From Flagellimonas amoyensis (GTDB lineage Bacteria; Bacteroidota; Bacteroidia; Flavobacteriales; Flavobacteriaceae): 64,000 nucleotides of DNA. The notes beneath the pieces are model-generated. The model had not been told where the DNA came from and made no database searches. It saw nothing but the letters and a program-made list of their open reading frames with translations. The stretch lies in assembly GCF_003058265.1 (NCBI RefSeq), contig NZ_QBUK01000009.1:175631-239630 (forward strand), read 5' to 3'. A program made the position numbers and the translations under genes. This document shows positions 1-7,832 of this stretch, piece by piece (position 1 is the stretch's first letter; each line of letters begins with the position of its first letter).

Positions 1-36
1 GCATCTTAAAACATTAAGGAAAATAAAAACCAAAAA

Positions 37-612
37 ATGAGAAAAATTTTTACCCTATTATTCATCATTTCAATTACCATTGCTTTTTCTCAAACAAAGA
101 ATTTTAGCTTGGAGATAAATTATCCAATGGAGTTTTCAAATGGGAATTCATCTGATTTAACAGGAATTATAAATTCAAAGGTGAAATACAGGTTTTTGAA
201 TAGGGAATCATTCAACATTGGGGCTTCTTATTCGATTGATTTATTGACTGGTGAATTAATTTTTCAAAATCAAAGTGAATCATTTACATCACATCATTTC
301 AATTTATTTGGAGAAATTCCACTCAATTCAATCAAAGGATTAATGCCCTTTTTAGGAGTCGGATATTCCACACAAAGTTATTTTAAGACTACAAATATTT
401 ACAGTGACGCTGGTCCTGTAATTTCCAATACTGAAAAAGATAATGTTGGAGGATTTAATATAAGCTTTGGCGGAACCTATGACATTTTAAGAAATTTCTT
501 CATTCAAGGCAATTTTCAATTTATAAGATTATATGTTGATAATTTTATTACTGAGGAAAAAATTGGTTTCAATTCAAATCGATTGAAAATTGGGGTTGGA
601 TACAGATTTTAA
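37..612 (+). CDS. Outer-membrane beta-barrel protein, hypothetical
   Basis: A 191-residue protein with a clear Sec signal peptide (residues 1-19, ending in ITIAFSQ) followed by alternating polar and aromatic strands typical of a small outer-membrane barrel. It ends in GVGYRF, a C-terminal aromatic residue as used by the BAM machinery. The N-terminal half has a KYRFLNRESFNIGASYS strand and the middle a GVGYSTQSYFKTT strand. No specific ligand or family can be named. The gene is noticeably more AT-rich than the hemW-side genes and lies next to a toxin-antitoxin pair, so it may be part of an acquired segment. Close relatives are likely annotated as porin-family or outer-membrane beta-barrel proteins. 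The start is the first ATG and gives a complete signal peptide. Confidence 0.75.
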   Translation: MRKIFTLLFIISITIAFSQTKNFSLEINYPMEFSNGNSSDLTGIINSKVKYRFLNRESFNIGASYSIDLLTGELIFQNQSESFTSHHFNLFGEIPLNSIKGLMPFLGVGYSTQSYFKTTNIYSDAGPVISNTEKDNVGGFNISFGGTYDILRNFFIQGNFQFIRLYVDNFITEEKIGFNSNRLKIGVGYRF

Positions 613-719
613 AACGTTTCCCAACAAAAACAAGCGTTATCAAAGGCTAATCTCTATGCGTATAAATCCAGCGAAAGATTGCATAACCAAATCATCGAGG
701 CCAATAAGTACAACTCTTC

Positions 720-782
720 AAATCAATGGACGGGACTTCCAAAAACTGTTCCAACAAAAACAAATCATTTGCAATACCATCC
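720..782 (-). pseudogene. Decayed second copy of the hemW 3' end
   Basis: On the minus strand this 63-bp segment aligns without gaps to 1644-1706, which holds the last codons of hemW and 26 bp beyond its stop. I count 51 of 63 identical positions. It encodes a HemW-like tail (DGIANDLFLLE against DGIAADLFFLE), but the stop triplet TAG has become CAG. Similarity fades on the upstream side. No intact gene surrounds it, so it is a relic. Together with the intact copy it brackets the HigBA pair, as expected if a segment carrying a replacement hemW end was inserted here. The region 613-886 otherwise holds no gene I can support. Confidence 0.6.
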
Positions 783-884
783 ACCAAAAAAGACAAGTTT
801 TTGGCGGTGGGCAACTTTTCTCCATCAAGAATCAGAGGCAACCGTCTCTAAAGAAACCTCATTGTATTTCATTCTGAAAACACA

Positions 885-912
885 AAAAAGTAGTCCAATT
901 GGACTACTTTTT
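885..912. terminator. Perfect 28-bp palindrome, bidirectional terminator
   Basis: The sequence from 885 to 912 is a perfect inverted repeat: five A, the arm GTAGTCCAATTGGACTAC and five T. It would form a hairpin with a T-tract on both strands. It can end transcripts coming from the outer-membrane gene on the plus strand and from hemW on the minus strand. It sits only 11 bp before the HigB-like start codon, so it may also act as an operator or as a 5' stem on the toxin message. Confidence 0.6.
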
Positions 913-923
913 ATATATTTGCT

Positions 924-1274
924 ATGAACAAAAAGCGGGAGCTGTACTTTTTCAAAAATTACTTTGAGGTTTTTTTCGAAATCCAAACTGAAAAGGTAAA
1001 AAAGAAAATTATTTGGACCTTAAGGATCATTGAGGAAATTGACCGAATTCCCGAAACCTATTTAAAGCATTTGAAAAACACAACCGGGCTTTATGAAATC
1101 AGGGTTCAGGTTGGAAGTAACATTTATAGAATTTTCTGCTTTTTTGATTTGGACAATATTGTCGTTGTCGGCCATGGATTCCACAAGAAAACGCAAAAAA
1201 CACCTAAACTGCAGATTGAGAGGGCAGAACAAATAAAAAAAGAATATTATGAAACCATCAAAGGTGGTTCGTAA
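924..1274 (+). CDS. RelE/HigB-type toxin (Gp49-like), TA toxin
   Basis: A 116-residue basic protein resembling the phage-derived Gp49-like branch of the RelE/ParE toxin superfamily. Hallmarks are an N-terminal helical pair (KVKKKIIWTLRIIEEIDRIPETYLKHL), a central strand pair (LYEIRVQVGSNIYRIFCFFDLDNIVVVGHGFHKKTQKTP) and the family's GFHKKTQKTP signature followed by a helix (EIERAEQ-type). Known members cleave ribosome-bound mRNA. The antitoxin gene follows immediately, giving the toxin-first order typical of HigBA. A TATATTTG box at 914-921 fits the Bacteroidota -7 consensus, but it is so close to the ATG that the real promoter is uncertain. Confidence 0.8.
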   Translation: MNKKRELYFFKNYFEVFFEIQTEKVKKKIIWTLRIIEEIDRIPETYLKHLKNTTGLYEIRVQVGSNIYRIFCFFDLDNIVVVGHGFHKKTQKTPKLQIERAEQIKKEYYETIKGGS

Positions 1275-1296
1275 ATACCTTCAAAACAAGTGTGAC

Positions 1297-1608
1297 ATGG
1301 ACAAAGCAAAAAATAAAAATCTTAAAAACCTTGACCAATTTATCGATGAAAAAATTGGAAAAAGAGGTACCGTAAAGCGAGAAGAATTTGAAACCGAATA
1401 TGACGCTTTCAAACTTGGGGTGTTGATCCAACAAGCAAGAGAAGACAAAGGTCTTACGCAAGAACAATTGGCCGAATTGGCGGGAACAAACAAATCCTAT
1501 ATATCAAAATTGGAAAGAAATTTAAAGGACATTCGATTTTCGACCTTGCAAAGAATCATAAACGAAGGACTCGGAGGACATTTGGAGATTTCCATCAAAT
1601 TTGAATAA
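1297..1608 (+). CDS. XRE-family antitoxin (HigA-like)
   Basis: About 103 residues if started at ATG 1297; an upstream in-frame ATG at 1249 would overlap the toxin gene by 26 bp. The C-terminal two-thirds is a helix-turn-helix XRE domain (LGVLIQQAREDKGLTQEQLAELAGTNKSYISKLERN) ending in a strand (GGHLEISIKFE) often seen in HigA antitoxins. It should bind and neutralise the preceding toxin and repress the operon. The pair lies between hemW and a decayed hemW tail, so it is probably an insertion. Which start is used cannot be settled from the sequence; 1297 gives the better spacing and a charged N-terminus. Confidence 0.8.
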   Translation: MDKAKNKNLKNLDQFIDEKIGKRGTVKREEFETEYDAFKLGVLIQQAREDKGLTQEQLAELAGTNKSYISKLERNLKDIRFSTLQRIINEGLGGHLEISIKFE

Positions 1609-1643
1609 AAAAATGCGAGAGCTCCCTTTGTGAGCAACCCATA

Positions 1644-1706
1644 AAATCAGTGGATGGGTCTGCCCAAAACTACTCCAAAAAAAACAAATCCGCCGCAATA
1701 CCATCC
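1644..1706. repeat. Intact partner of the hemW 3'-end duplication
   Basis: This 63-bp stretch spans the final codons and stop of hemW plus 26 bp downstream. It matches 720-782 in the same orientation at about 81 percent identity by hand alignment. The two copies are 924 bp apart and enclose the HigBA-like operon. Divergence between the copies suggests the duplicated end came from another strain or has aged since insertion. Confidence 0.6.
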
Positions 1707-2797
1707 GCTAAAAACTTGCCTTGTTGGGTAGTTCGTAAAATAGCATCTTCCCAAAACAGCAATTGCTGTTCTGTGAACTTTTCCGATTGTTGTTCCAAAT
1801 AGTTCGCGTAGTCCGGTCCAAATTCCTTGGCAATCTTCACCTTGGAAACACCCCAAATAGTCCTGAGTCCCGTCATCACATATTCGTTGTACCGGTCGGT
1901 CACGGTCAAGGTTTCCTTTTCACTGGGCAAGATCCCTTGTTGGATCTGTTTGATGTAGATGGAATTGTTTCGAATGTTCCAAGCGCGGGAAAGTCCATCA
2001 TACGAATGCGCGGACGGACCAATGCCCAAATAGGTTTTGCCCTGCCAATAGGCGGTATTGTTCTTGGAAAAATAGCCCGGTTTCCCAAAGTTGGAGATCT
2101 CATAGTTTACAAAACCCTGTTCCTCCAATACATCCACCAAAATATGGAACTGCTCCTGTGCCTGACCGTCATCCACTTGGGCCACTGTTCCTTTCTGGAT
2201 CAATTTTTCCAGTGCGGTTTTGGGTTCTACCGTTAAGGCATAGCTGGAGATATGGGGCAATCCAAAATCCAAGGCTTTTTGGATGTTCGCCTTCCATCGG
2301 TCATGACCCATCCCCGGAATACCATAAATCAGGTCGATGGTGATATTATCAAAATGTTTTACGGCTTCCTCGATGCAATGTTCAGCTTCTTGGGCATTGT
2401 GGGCGCGGTTCATCAAGGTCAGATCCTCCTCAAAAAAAGATTGGATGCCGATGCTGAGACGGTTGATTGGACTTTTGGATAGTTGGATGATTCGATCACT
2501 GGACAAGTCATCCGGATTGGCCTCCAGGGTGATTTCTGCATGGTCCATTACTTTGTAATGGTCATACACGGTTTGGATCAAACGCTCCAATTCCTGTAGT
2601 TCCAAAACCGAAGGGGTGCCACCACCAAAATAAATGGTCTCGACAACCTCATCGCCCAACTCGTTTTTGCGCAGTTCCATTTCCCGGACAAAGGCATCCA
2701 CCATGACATCCTTCTTCTTCATTTGGGTGGAAAAATGAAAATCGCAATAATGGCAAGCTTGTTTGCAAAAAGGGATATGGATGTAGATTCCTGACAT
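1670..2797 (-). CDS. hemW: Radical SAM heme chaperone HemW
   Basis: A 375-residue radical SAM protein. The cluster-binding motif CxxxCxxC is at Cys11, Cys15 and Cys18 (IPFCKQACHYCDF), and the glycine-rich SAM motif is IYFGGGTPSVL. The middle holds the HemW-type stretch NRLSIGIQSFFEEDLTLMNRAHN, and the C-terminal domain ends ADGIAADLFFLE. Members were long annotated as oxygen-independent coproporphyrinogen III oxidase; HemW instead delivers heme to respiratory enzymes. The family length (370-380) is normal. The start is 2 bp after the ruvC stop, so the two are surely co-transcribed. Its last codons are duplicated in decayed form at 720-782. Confidence 0.93.
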   Translation of the reverse strand: MSGIYIHIPFCKQACHYCDFHFSTQMKKKDVMVDAFVREMELRKNELGDEVVETIYFGGGTPSVLELQELERLIQTVYDHYKVMDHAEITLEANPDDLSSDRIIQLSKSPINRLSIGIQSFFEEDLTLMNRAHNAQEAEHCIEEAVKHFDNITIDLIYGIPGMGHDRWKANIQKALDFGLPHISSYALTVEPKTALEKLIQKGTVAQVDDGQAQEQFHILVDVLEEQGFVNYEISNFGKPGYFSKNNTAYWQGKTYLGIGPSAHSYDGLSRAWNIRNNSIYIKQIQQGILPSEKETLTVTDRYNEYVMTGLRTIWGVSKVKIAKEFGPDYANYLEQQSEKFTEQQLLFWEDAILRTTQQGKFLADGIAADLFFLE

Positions 2798-2799
2798 GG

Positions 2800-3351
2800 T
2801 TATCCCAATTTATCGGGATTTTGTTTGATGAACGCCTCCCAACCCGTGTAGCTTTTGCCGAGTTCCACCTTCCCCTCGTTGTAAAAATGACAAACGGCTG
2901 CGGCCAGTCCATCGGTGCTATCCAAGTTTTTGGGCAAGGTTTTCAGTTTCAGTACACTTTGTAGCATTTTGGCCACCTGTTCCTTGCTGGCATTACCATT
3001 ACCGGTAATGGCCATTTTGATTTTCTTCGGCATGTACTCGGTAATGGGCACCTGTCTGGAGAGTCCGGCCGCCATGGCCACGCCCTGCGCACGGCCCAGT
3101 TTCAGCATGGATTGTACGTTCTTCCCATAAAAAGGGGCCTCTATGGCAATCTCATCGGGGTGGTAAGTATCGATAAGTTCCAAAGTCCGCTCAAAAATGA
3201 GTTTGAGCTTGATGTAGGGGTCGTCATACTTTTTCAGCATCAGCTCGTTCATCTGCACAAAGTGCATCTGCTTGTTCACCACTTTGATAATGCCAAAACC
3301 CATAACGGTCGTTCCGGGGTCTATTCCCAATATGATCTTTTCTGTAGCCAA
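2800..3351 (-). CDS. ruvC: Crossover junction endodeoxyribonuclease RuvC
   Basis: A 183-residue Holliday-junction resolvase. It opens with ILGIDPGTTVMGFGI, which carries the first catalytic aspartate, followed by AIEAPFYGKNVQSMLKLGRAQG and the C-terminal acidic pair in STDGLAAAVCHFY. The only in-frame initiation codon is TTG at 3351, because a stop lies two codons upstream. The gene is in the same frame as the preceding lipoprotein gene, whose TAG stop is separated from the TTG by one codon. RuvC resolves four-way junctions with RuvAB during recombination repair. Co-transcription with hemW and the upstream lipoprotein is very likely, given gaps of 2-3 bp. Confidence 0.93.
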   Translation of the reverse strand: MATEKIILGIDPGTTVMGFGIIKVVNKQMHFVQMNELMLKKYDDPYIKLKLIFERTLELIDTYHPDEIAIEAPFYGKNVQSMLKLGRAQGVAMAAGLSRQVPITEYMPKKIKMAITGNGNASKEQVAKMLQSVLKLKTLPKNLDSTDGLAAAVCHFYNEGKVELGKSYTGWEAFIKQNPDKLG

Positions 3352-3354
3352 ATT

Positions 3355-3834
3355 CTAATGGGTGTTTAGTACCAATGGCAGCCTGAACCGAAGGCCCACC
3401 GGATTCCCTCTTTTCAGGGCGGGCGCCACGGTGGTCAGGTCGTTCAATCGCTCGGATATCTTAGTGTTGAAATCCGAGATCTCATTGAGCACGGCGGTTT
3501 TTTCCTCCACGTTGATCACGGATATGAAACCATGTTCGTCAATCATAAAATCGATGTACACGGTGTCGTTCAGATCGCTGTCCACTTGGAACTGGAGCCC
3601 TGCCAAGGCTTCGGAAAAATAGTCGGCCATCACATTCTGGAAGCATTCCCGTTGTGCTTCCTTGGTCGCCGTTTCGTCACAGCTATCAAAAAGGGGGTAT
3701 TGGTCCACATCGTTCCAATCAATGGCCATAAGTTCCTCATTGACCAGTTTTTGGGTCTTGTCCTCTTTGGACTCGAACAGCTCGCAGGAAACGAACAATC
3801 CCATAAAAATGATCCACAAAACATACTTTTGCAT
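3355..3834 (-). CDS. Lipoprotein with TonB-like C-terminal domain
   Basis: A 159-residue protein with a lipoprotein signal (LFVSCELFE, lipid cysteine about residue 17). The body begins YPLFDSCDETATKEAQRECFQNVMADYF. This matches the layout of the TonB-like domains in the neighbouring M56 peptidase (VPVFPGCEDATDKRTCFQEKIQEHIRKHF), including the two spaced cysteines and the CFQ motif. The remainder (VYIDFMIDEHGFISVI and GNPVGLRFRLPLVL) follows the same strand order. It is probably a membrane-anchored TonB-like domain whose partner is unknown. It lies 3 bp upstream of ruvC and 44 bp after the TPR gene, as part of a likely long operon. Confidence 0.65.
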   Translation of the reverse strand: MQKYVLWIIFMGLFVSCELFESKEDKTQKLVNEELMAIDWNDVDQYPLFDSCDETATKEAQRECFQNVMADYFSEALAGLQFQVDSDLNDTVYIDFMIDEHGFISVINVEEKTAVLNEISDFNTKISERLNDLTTVAPALKRGNPVGLRFRLPLVLNTH

Positions 3835-3878
3835 GGCAGCCCCTATAATTTGGCTGAAATTACGATATTTTGAAGAAA

Positions 3879-5027
3879 TCAGTTGCCCGCGTAGTGTATT
3901 TCCTCCTTGATCTCCGATATGCGCTTTTGCACACGCTCGGCTATGAAAGGGGCCAGATCGGGGTACATACCCAATAACCTTTCATAATATCCCAACTTTG
4001 TTTTGGTGTCTTTGTAGTACTCGTCCGCCAAGATACAGACTTGGTAATAATTGTACGGATTGTCCTTGTTCTCTTCCCAAGCCTTGGTGTAGAGGTCCAG
4101 TGCTGTTTTGGTCTTTCCCTGTATGCGCGCTATGCGGCCAAGGTCGGCATATTCTTTGTCAAAGGCTACGGTGCGCTCCTCTATGGATTTTTGGATATAG
4201 TATTGGGCACTGTCCAATTGTTGTTCCTTTAGGAACACCTCCCCAAGGCCAGAGTAGGCATCGGCCAAATACTCGGGAAATTTCTTGAGTTGATGATAGG
4301 TCTTTTGGGCCTTTTCCAACTTCAAGTCCCGGAGGTAACAATGGGCCAGCTTATTGTAAACAAAAGGTACTTCCTCTCCAAGCTGCAACAATCTTTCAAA
4401 ATGTGGAGTGGCCATCCCAAACTGTCCGTTGTTGAAAAAGGCCAGTGCTTTCAGATTGATCATGGAAACATCGTCTTCATAGAACCGAAGGCCCATATCC
4501 ACATACTTGAGCACGGAATCCTTTTCTTTTTTGGATGCAAAAGATCGGGCCAACGAATAGAGGCTCCGCAAATGGGTACTATCTTTTTGAACGGCATTTC
4601 TAAAGGCCTCATCTGCCTTTTTTTGGCTGTTCAAGGATTCCCATACCCTGCCCAAGTAATAGTAGTATTCAGGATTTTCCTGTTCTTTGGAGACCAACAA
4701 ATCGATAGTTGCCAGTGCTAGGTCATATTTTTTGGCCTTGAGGAGCAATTTGCCCAATTCGAAACGGGCAATGTCCAAGTTGGGGTCCATGCCCAGCGTT
4801 TCCTGATATTGGACAATGGCCTTATCGTAATTCCCAATGGCATTGTAGGCCCGGGCTATCTGAAGGGACGATGCCGTGTTGTTCTGCTTCGCATAGGCAT
4901 TGATGGCCGCGGCATAGTTGCCCAAGGCATACAGACTGTCGGCAACGGGCAAAGCCGATGACTGAGCACCGGCTTGGAATGAAAACAAAATCAAACAGCT
5001 ATACCAAATGGATTTTATTCCCATCAT
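3879..5027 (-). CDS. Tetratricopeptide-repeat protein, secreted
   Basis: A 382-residue protein with a signal peptide (residues 1-21, ending FQAGAQ) and then about ten TPR-like helical hairpins across residues 30-370. Examples are NYAAAINAYAKQNN, NYDKAIVQYQETLGMDPN, KYDLALATIDLLVS and NGQFGMATPHFERLLQLG. No catalytic domain is visible. TPR proteins act as protein-interaction scaffolds; in Bacteroidota they often accompany M56/BlaR1-like and TonB-type genes. The gene follows the M56 peptidase after 23 bp and precedes the TonB-like lipoprotein, suggesting a shared periplasmic or envelope function. Confidence 0.85.
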   Translation of the reverse strand: MMGIKSIWYSCLILFSFQAGAQSSALPVADSLYALGNYAAAINAYAKQNNTASSLQIARAYNAIGNYDKAIVQYQETLGMDPNLDIARFELGKLLLKAKKYDLALATIDLLVSKEQENPEYYYYLGRVWESLNSQKKADEAFRNAVQKDSTHLRSLYSLARSFASKKEKDSVLKYVDMGLRFYEDDVSMINLKALAFFNNGQFGMATPHFERLLQLGEEVPFVYNKLAHCYLRDLKLEKAQKTYHQLKKFPEYLADAYSGLGEVFLKEQQLDSAQYYIQKSIEERTVAFDKEYADLGRIARIQGKTKTALDLYTKAWEENKDNPYNYYQVCILADEYYKDTKTKLGYYERLLGMYPDLAPFIAERVQKRISEIKEEIHYAGN

Positions 5028-5050
5028 CTACTCTATTTCTAATGACATTG

Positions 5051-7198
5051 CTATCGGGTTACTTCGATTGTTTTTGTTGGCAGTCCCTTGTATTGAAAAC
5101 TCAAGACCTGTCCTTTTTCGACCGCAATGGCAAAATTGCCATCAAAATCGGTGACCGCACCTTTTTCAGTACCTTGGATGGATATGTTCACCCCGGGAAG
5201 ACCGAGTGATTCACTATCCGTGACCTTGCCTTTATAATAACTGGACCCGTTCCCATGCTGTAGCCCTCCGGCCACTTGTATATAATCTTTGGCTTGGCGC
5301 GTTGCATCCGATGTTCCACTCGTTTTTCCAGCCAATTTAAAGGTAATGGGTATGGAGAAAGGAACTTCCACTACCTTCCCTTTTTGTTTTCCAGGTTGCA
5401 TTTGGGGCAAACGTTCTATGATCCGTACCGCCTCATTTTCCAACAATTCATGTGGTCCCCGTTTGCGAATGTCCGTAATGGCCCCATCCTCCCCGATAGT
5501 GAAAATCACACTTACCCTACCTTGGATGCCCTGCTCTTGGGCCACTTGGGGATACCTGAAATGTTTGCGAATGTGCTCCTGTACTTTTTCCGTGAAACAG
5601 GCTTTTTTATCAGCGGCATCTTCACAACCAGGAAAAATGGGCACTTCCTCCACAACTGCGAAGGGTACTCCTATTCCTCCCTTTTGTGGACTGATCACAT
5701 CTTCCACATTCCCTTGAAGTCGGAAGGTGATAGGGATGGAAAAGGGAACCTTCACCACCTCTCCGTCCTGTTTTCCAGCTTGCATTTGGGGCAAGCGTTC
5801 TATGATCCGTACCGCTTCATTTTCCAATAATTCGTGTGGTCCACGTTTCCTGATACCTGTAATGGTCCCATCTGTATCGATGGTGAAAATTAGGCTCACC
5901 CTCCCTTGGATGCCCTGCGCTTGGGCTTCTTCTGGATATCTAAAGTGTTTGCGGATATGTTCCTGTATCTTTTCTTGAAAACAGGTCCTCTTATCCGTTG
6001 CATCCTCGCACCCTGGAAAAACGGGCACTTCATCTATCTCTCCAAATGGCACCGAAACGCCATTCTGATTTTGCTTATCTACACTTATACTTTTAATAGC
6101 CCCGTTTTCGACCTGCATTTTTATGGATCTTTGTTGTTGGTCCATCATATGGACAATAACACCTGTTTCGCTGTTTTCTGCCAGTTTTTCCATTAACTCA
6201 TCCCGTGCGCTTTCTTCTTCTGCGGTAAGTGCATCCAAATCCTTCACGTTCAAGGTGTAGGTCTTAAAATCCCCGCTATACCCTACAACCACAATTTCAT
6301 TCAGAGGTAGAGCTTCCAATTCTTCAATTTTCTTTTCGCTTTCACTCTCGCAGGAAGTATACACCAACATCCCCAAGACCAAGGGCAGCAACAATACATA
6401 CTTCAACTGCCAAATGGCTTTTGATCGCTTTTTTTGTAACATGACTATTCGTTTTTTGATTAATGACTTATTGAAAAATTGGTTCACAAAACTGATGTGC
6501 CGCGTCTTGAACGCTTCGGACAACAGCATTTCAAAGTGTTCCCTTTTGTTGTCTTTCACCGCATGCGCATCGGCAATGAACTCGTGCAGTTCCGCCACAC
6601 GGGCTTGATACACATAGACCAATGGATTGAACCAGAACACGATCCGGGCCATCTCAAAAAAGAGAAGGTCCAGGGTGTGTTTCTGTTTTACATGCACCAG
6701 TTCGTGGGCAATGATCTTGGCCTCTTTTTCCTTTTGGATCTCGGCCCCCATAAAAATGTTCCGGAAGAAGGAAAAGGCCAGACTGCTCCTTTGTACGGTG
6801 ACCTTTACAAAATCGGGGTACCTAACCACTTTTCCTTGTCGTTTCAGTTTCAGAATCTGCAACAGTTTATACCCAAACCAAAGGGCGGACACGATGCTTC
6901 CCACACCCAATACCCAATAATACCATGGAAATGTGGCCCAAAAATTCGATTCTGGTCCCTGTGGGGTCAAGACCACCCCATCCAATTGCGTCAAAAAGAC
7001 CGTGACACCACCCAATTCCTGGGGCATGCTGGTCCGCAACATTTCCAGTTTGATCCAGGGCAACACCAGCGACAGTAAAAAAGTGACCAAGAGATAAAAC
7101 CTGTTCCATTGGAAAAAAGTCTCTTTCTTTAGAAAGAGGTCGTAGGTCAACAAAAAGACCAACTGAAAGACGAGTGTTTCCAAGATATAGACGATCAT
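5051..7198 (-). CDS. M56 (BlaR1-like) metallopeptidase with two TonB-like domains and a carboxypeptidase-regulatory domain
   Basis: A 715-residue membrane protein. Residues 1-270 form an M56 peptidase with several membrane helices and the zinc motif HELVH (AKIIAHELVHVKQKHT), plus the downstream glutamate motif ELHEFIADAHAV. After a helix near residue 275 (LLLPLVLGMLVYTSC) come two nearly identical TonB-like domains (about 395-495 and 515-615), each starting VPxFPGCED and ending PFSIPITF. Residues about 645-715 are a CarboxypepD_reg-like beta-sandwich (LPGVNISIQGTEKGAVTDFDGNFAI). BlaR1 relatives sense an envelope signal and inactivate the paired BlaI repressor by proteolysis. It overlaps blaI by 4 bp (ATGA). 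The signal and substrate here are unknown. Confidence 0.85.
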   Translation of the reverse strand: MIVYILETLVFQLVFLLTYDLFLKKETFFQWNRFYLLVTFLLSLVLPWIKLEMLRTSMPQELGGVTVFLTQLDGVVLTPQGPESNFWATFPWYYWVLGVGSIVSALWFGYKLLQILKLKRQGKVVRYPDFVKVTVQRSSLAFSFFRNIFMGAEIQKEKEAKIIAHELVHVKQKHTLDLLFFEMARIVFWFNPLVYVYQARVAELHEFIADAHAVKDNKREHFEMLLSEAFKTRHISFVNQFFNKSLIKKRIVMLQKKRSKAIWQLKYVLLLPLVLGMLVYTSCESESEKKIEELEALPLNEIVVVGYSGDFKTYTLNVKDLDALTAEEESARDELMEKLAENSETGVIVHMMDQQQRSIKMQVENGAIKSISVDKQNQNGVSVPFGEIDEVPVFPGCEDATDKRTCFQEKIQEHIRKHFRYPEEAQAQGIQGRVSLIFTIDTDGTITGIRKRGPHELLENEAVRIIERLPQMQAGKQDGEVVKVPFSIPITFRLQGNVEDVISPQKGGIGVPFAVVEEVPIFPGCEDAADKKACFTEKVQEHIRKHFRYPQVAQEQGIQGRVSVIFTIGEDGAITDIRKRGPHELLENEAVRIIERLPQMQPGKQKGKVVEVPFSIPITFKLAGKTSGTSDATRQAKDYIQVAGGLQHGNGSSYYKGKVTDSESLGLPGVNISIQGTEKGAVTDFDGNFAIAVEKGQVLSFQYKGLPTKTIEVTR

Positions 7199-7557
7199 TT
7201 TTCCTCGTTTTTGATGTTCTTCATGATCTCTTCCAATTCTTTCAGGCTGATGTCGTTCTTCTTCATAAAAAAGGACACCATGCTGGTGAAGGAGCCTTGG
7301 AAATACCCATCGACCAAAGTGTTCAAACGTTGGTTGCTGTACTCCTCCCTTTTCACCAAAGGAAAGTACACATGGCCCTTCCCTACCTTCTCATGGGACA
7401 CAAAACCTTTGTCTTCCAATATCCTGACAATGGTGGAAACCGTATTGTAGGCTGGTTTGGGTTCGGGCAATTCCTCCAGAATTGCGGCCACATTGGCCTT
7501 TTTCAATTCCCAGAGCAATTGCATTACCTCTTCTTCTGCTTTGGTGAGCTGTTTCAT
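7195..7557 (-). CDS. BlaI/MecI/CopY-family transcriptional repressor
   Basis: A 120-residue winged-helix repressor: LTKAEEEVMQLLWELKKANVAAILEEL, then PAYNTVSTIVRILEDKGFVSHEKVGKGHVYFPLV, then a C-terminal dimerisation helix pair. These are standard BlaI family features at normal length. It overlaps the M56 peptidase gene by ATGA, giving the classic repressor-protease pair. Three matching palindromes of the form AACTAA-N4-TTAGTT lie directly upstream (7562-7577, 7595-7610, 7613-7628) and are very probably its operators, so the operon should be autorepressed and released when the peptidase is activated. Confidence 0.93.
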   Translation of the reverse strand: MKQLTKAEEEVMQLLWELKKANVAAILEELPEPKPAYNTVSTIVRILEDKGFVSHEKVGKGHVYFPLVKREEYSNQRLNTLVDGYFQGSFTSMVSFFMKKNDISLKELEEIMKNIKNEEK

Positions 7558-7561
7558 TTTT

Positions 7562-7628
7562 AACTAACTTTTTAGTTCAACACGAAACAAATATAACTAA
7601 ATATTTAGTTTAAACTAATTTTTTAGTT
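7562..7628 (-). promoter_or_regulatory. Triple BlaI-type operator array
   Basis: Three copies of the palindrome AACTAA-N4-TTAGTT occur at 7562-7577, 7595-7610 and 7613-7628. All arms are identical; only the four-base centres differ (CTTT, ATAT, TTTT). The middle one is a perfect 16-bp palindrome. Centres are 33 and 18 bp apart. The first lies 4 bp upstream of the blaI start codon, so bound repressor would cover both promoter and initiation region. BlaI-family proteins are known to bind such dyads as dimers. Confidence 0.8.
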
Positions 7629-7741
7629 AAAAAATGGATAAAAAAATCCGCCAGTGTGGTTTTCTGGCGGATAATTGTTTGACTTGAATTCTACTTTTTA
7701 CTAAAAATCAGAATGTTGAACCCTAGATGTCAGGTCGAGCT

Positions 7742-7820
7742 GTCATATCGAGCGCAGTCGAGATGCGAGACCTCATTCAAAAACAGAACACCAAAGCATC
7801 TCGACTGCGCTCGATGTGAC
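7742..7820. repeat. Intergenic inverted repeat, 25-bp arms
   Basis: Arms at 7742-7766 and 7796-7820 are complementary at 24 of 25 positions and contain the core TCGACTGCGCTCGA-like element. Related core sequences occur at 18953-18966 and 19074-19088. The element would fold into a long hairpin and resembles the dispersed intergenic palindromes frequent in flavobacterial genomes. No coding role is apparent. It lies between the TonB-receptor end and the blaI promoter in a 356-bp intergenic stretch. Confidence 0.6.
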
Positions 7821-7832
7821 AATTCCCAAAAC

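Noticed and set aside
613..886. Open frames on the plus strand downstream of the outer-membrane protein (to 877 and 927)
   Set aside because: They run antisense over the decayed hemW tail and have no recognisable protein pattern; the minus-strand similarity to hemW explains this sequence better.
7174..7563. Plus-strand ORFs opposite blaI and inside the M56 gene
   Set aside because: These are antisense shadows of genes with clear family motifs.
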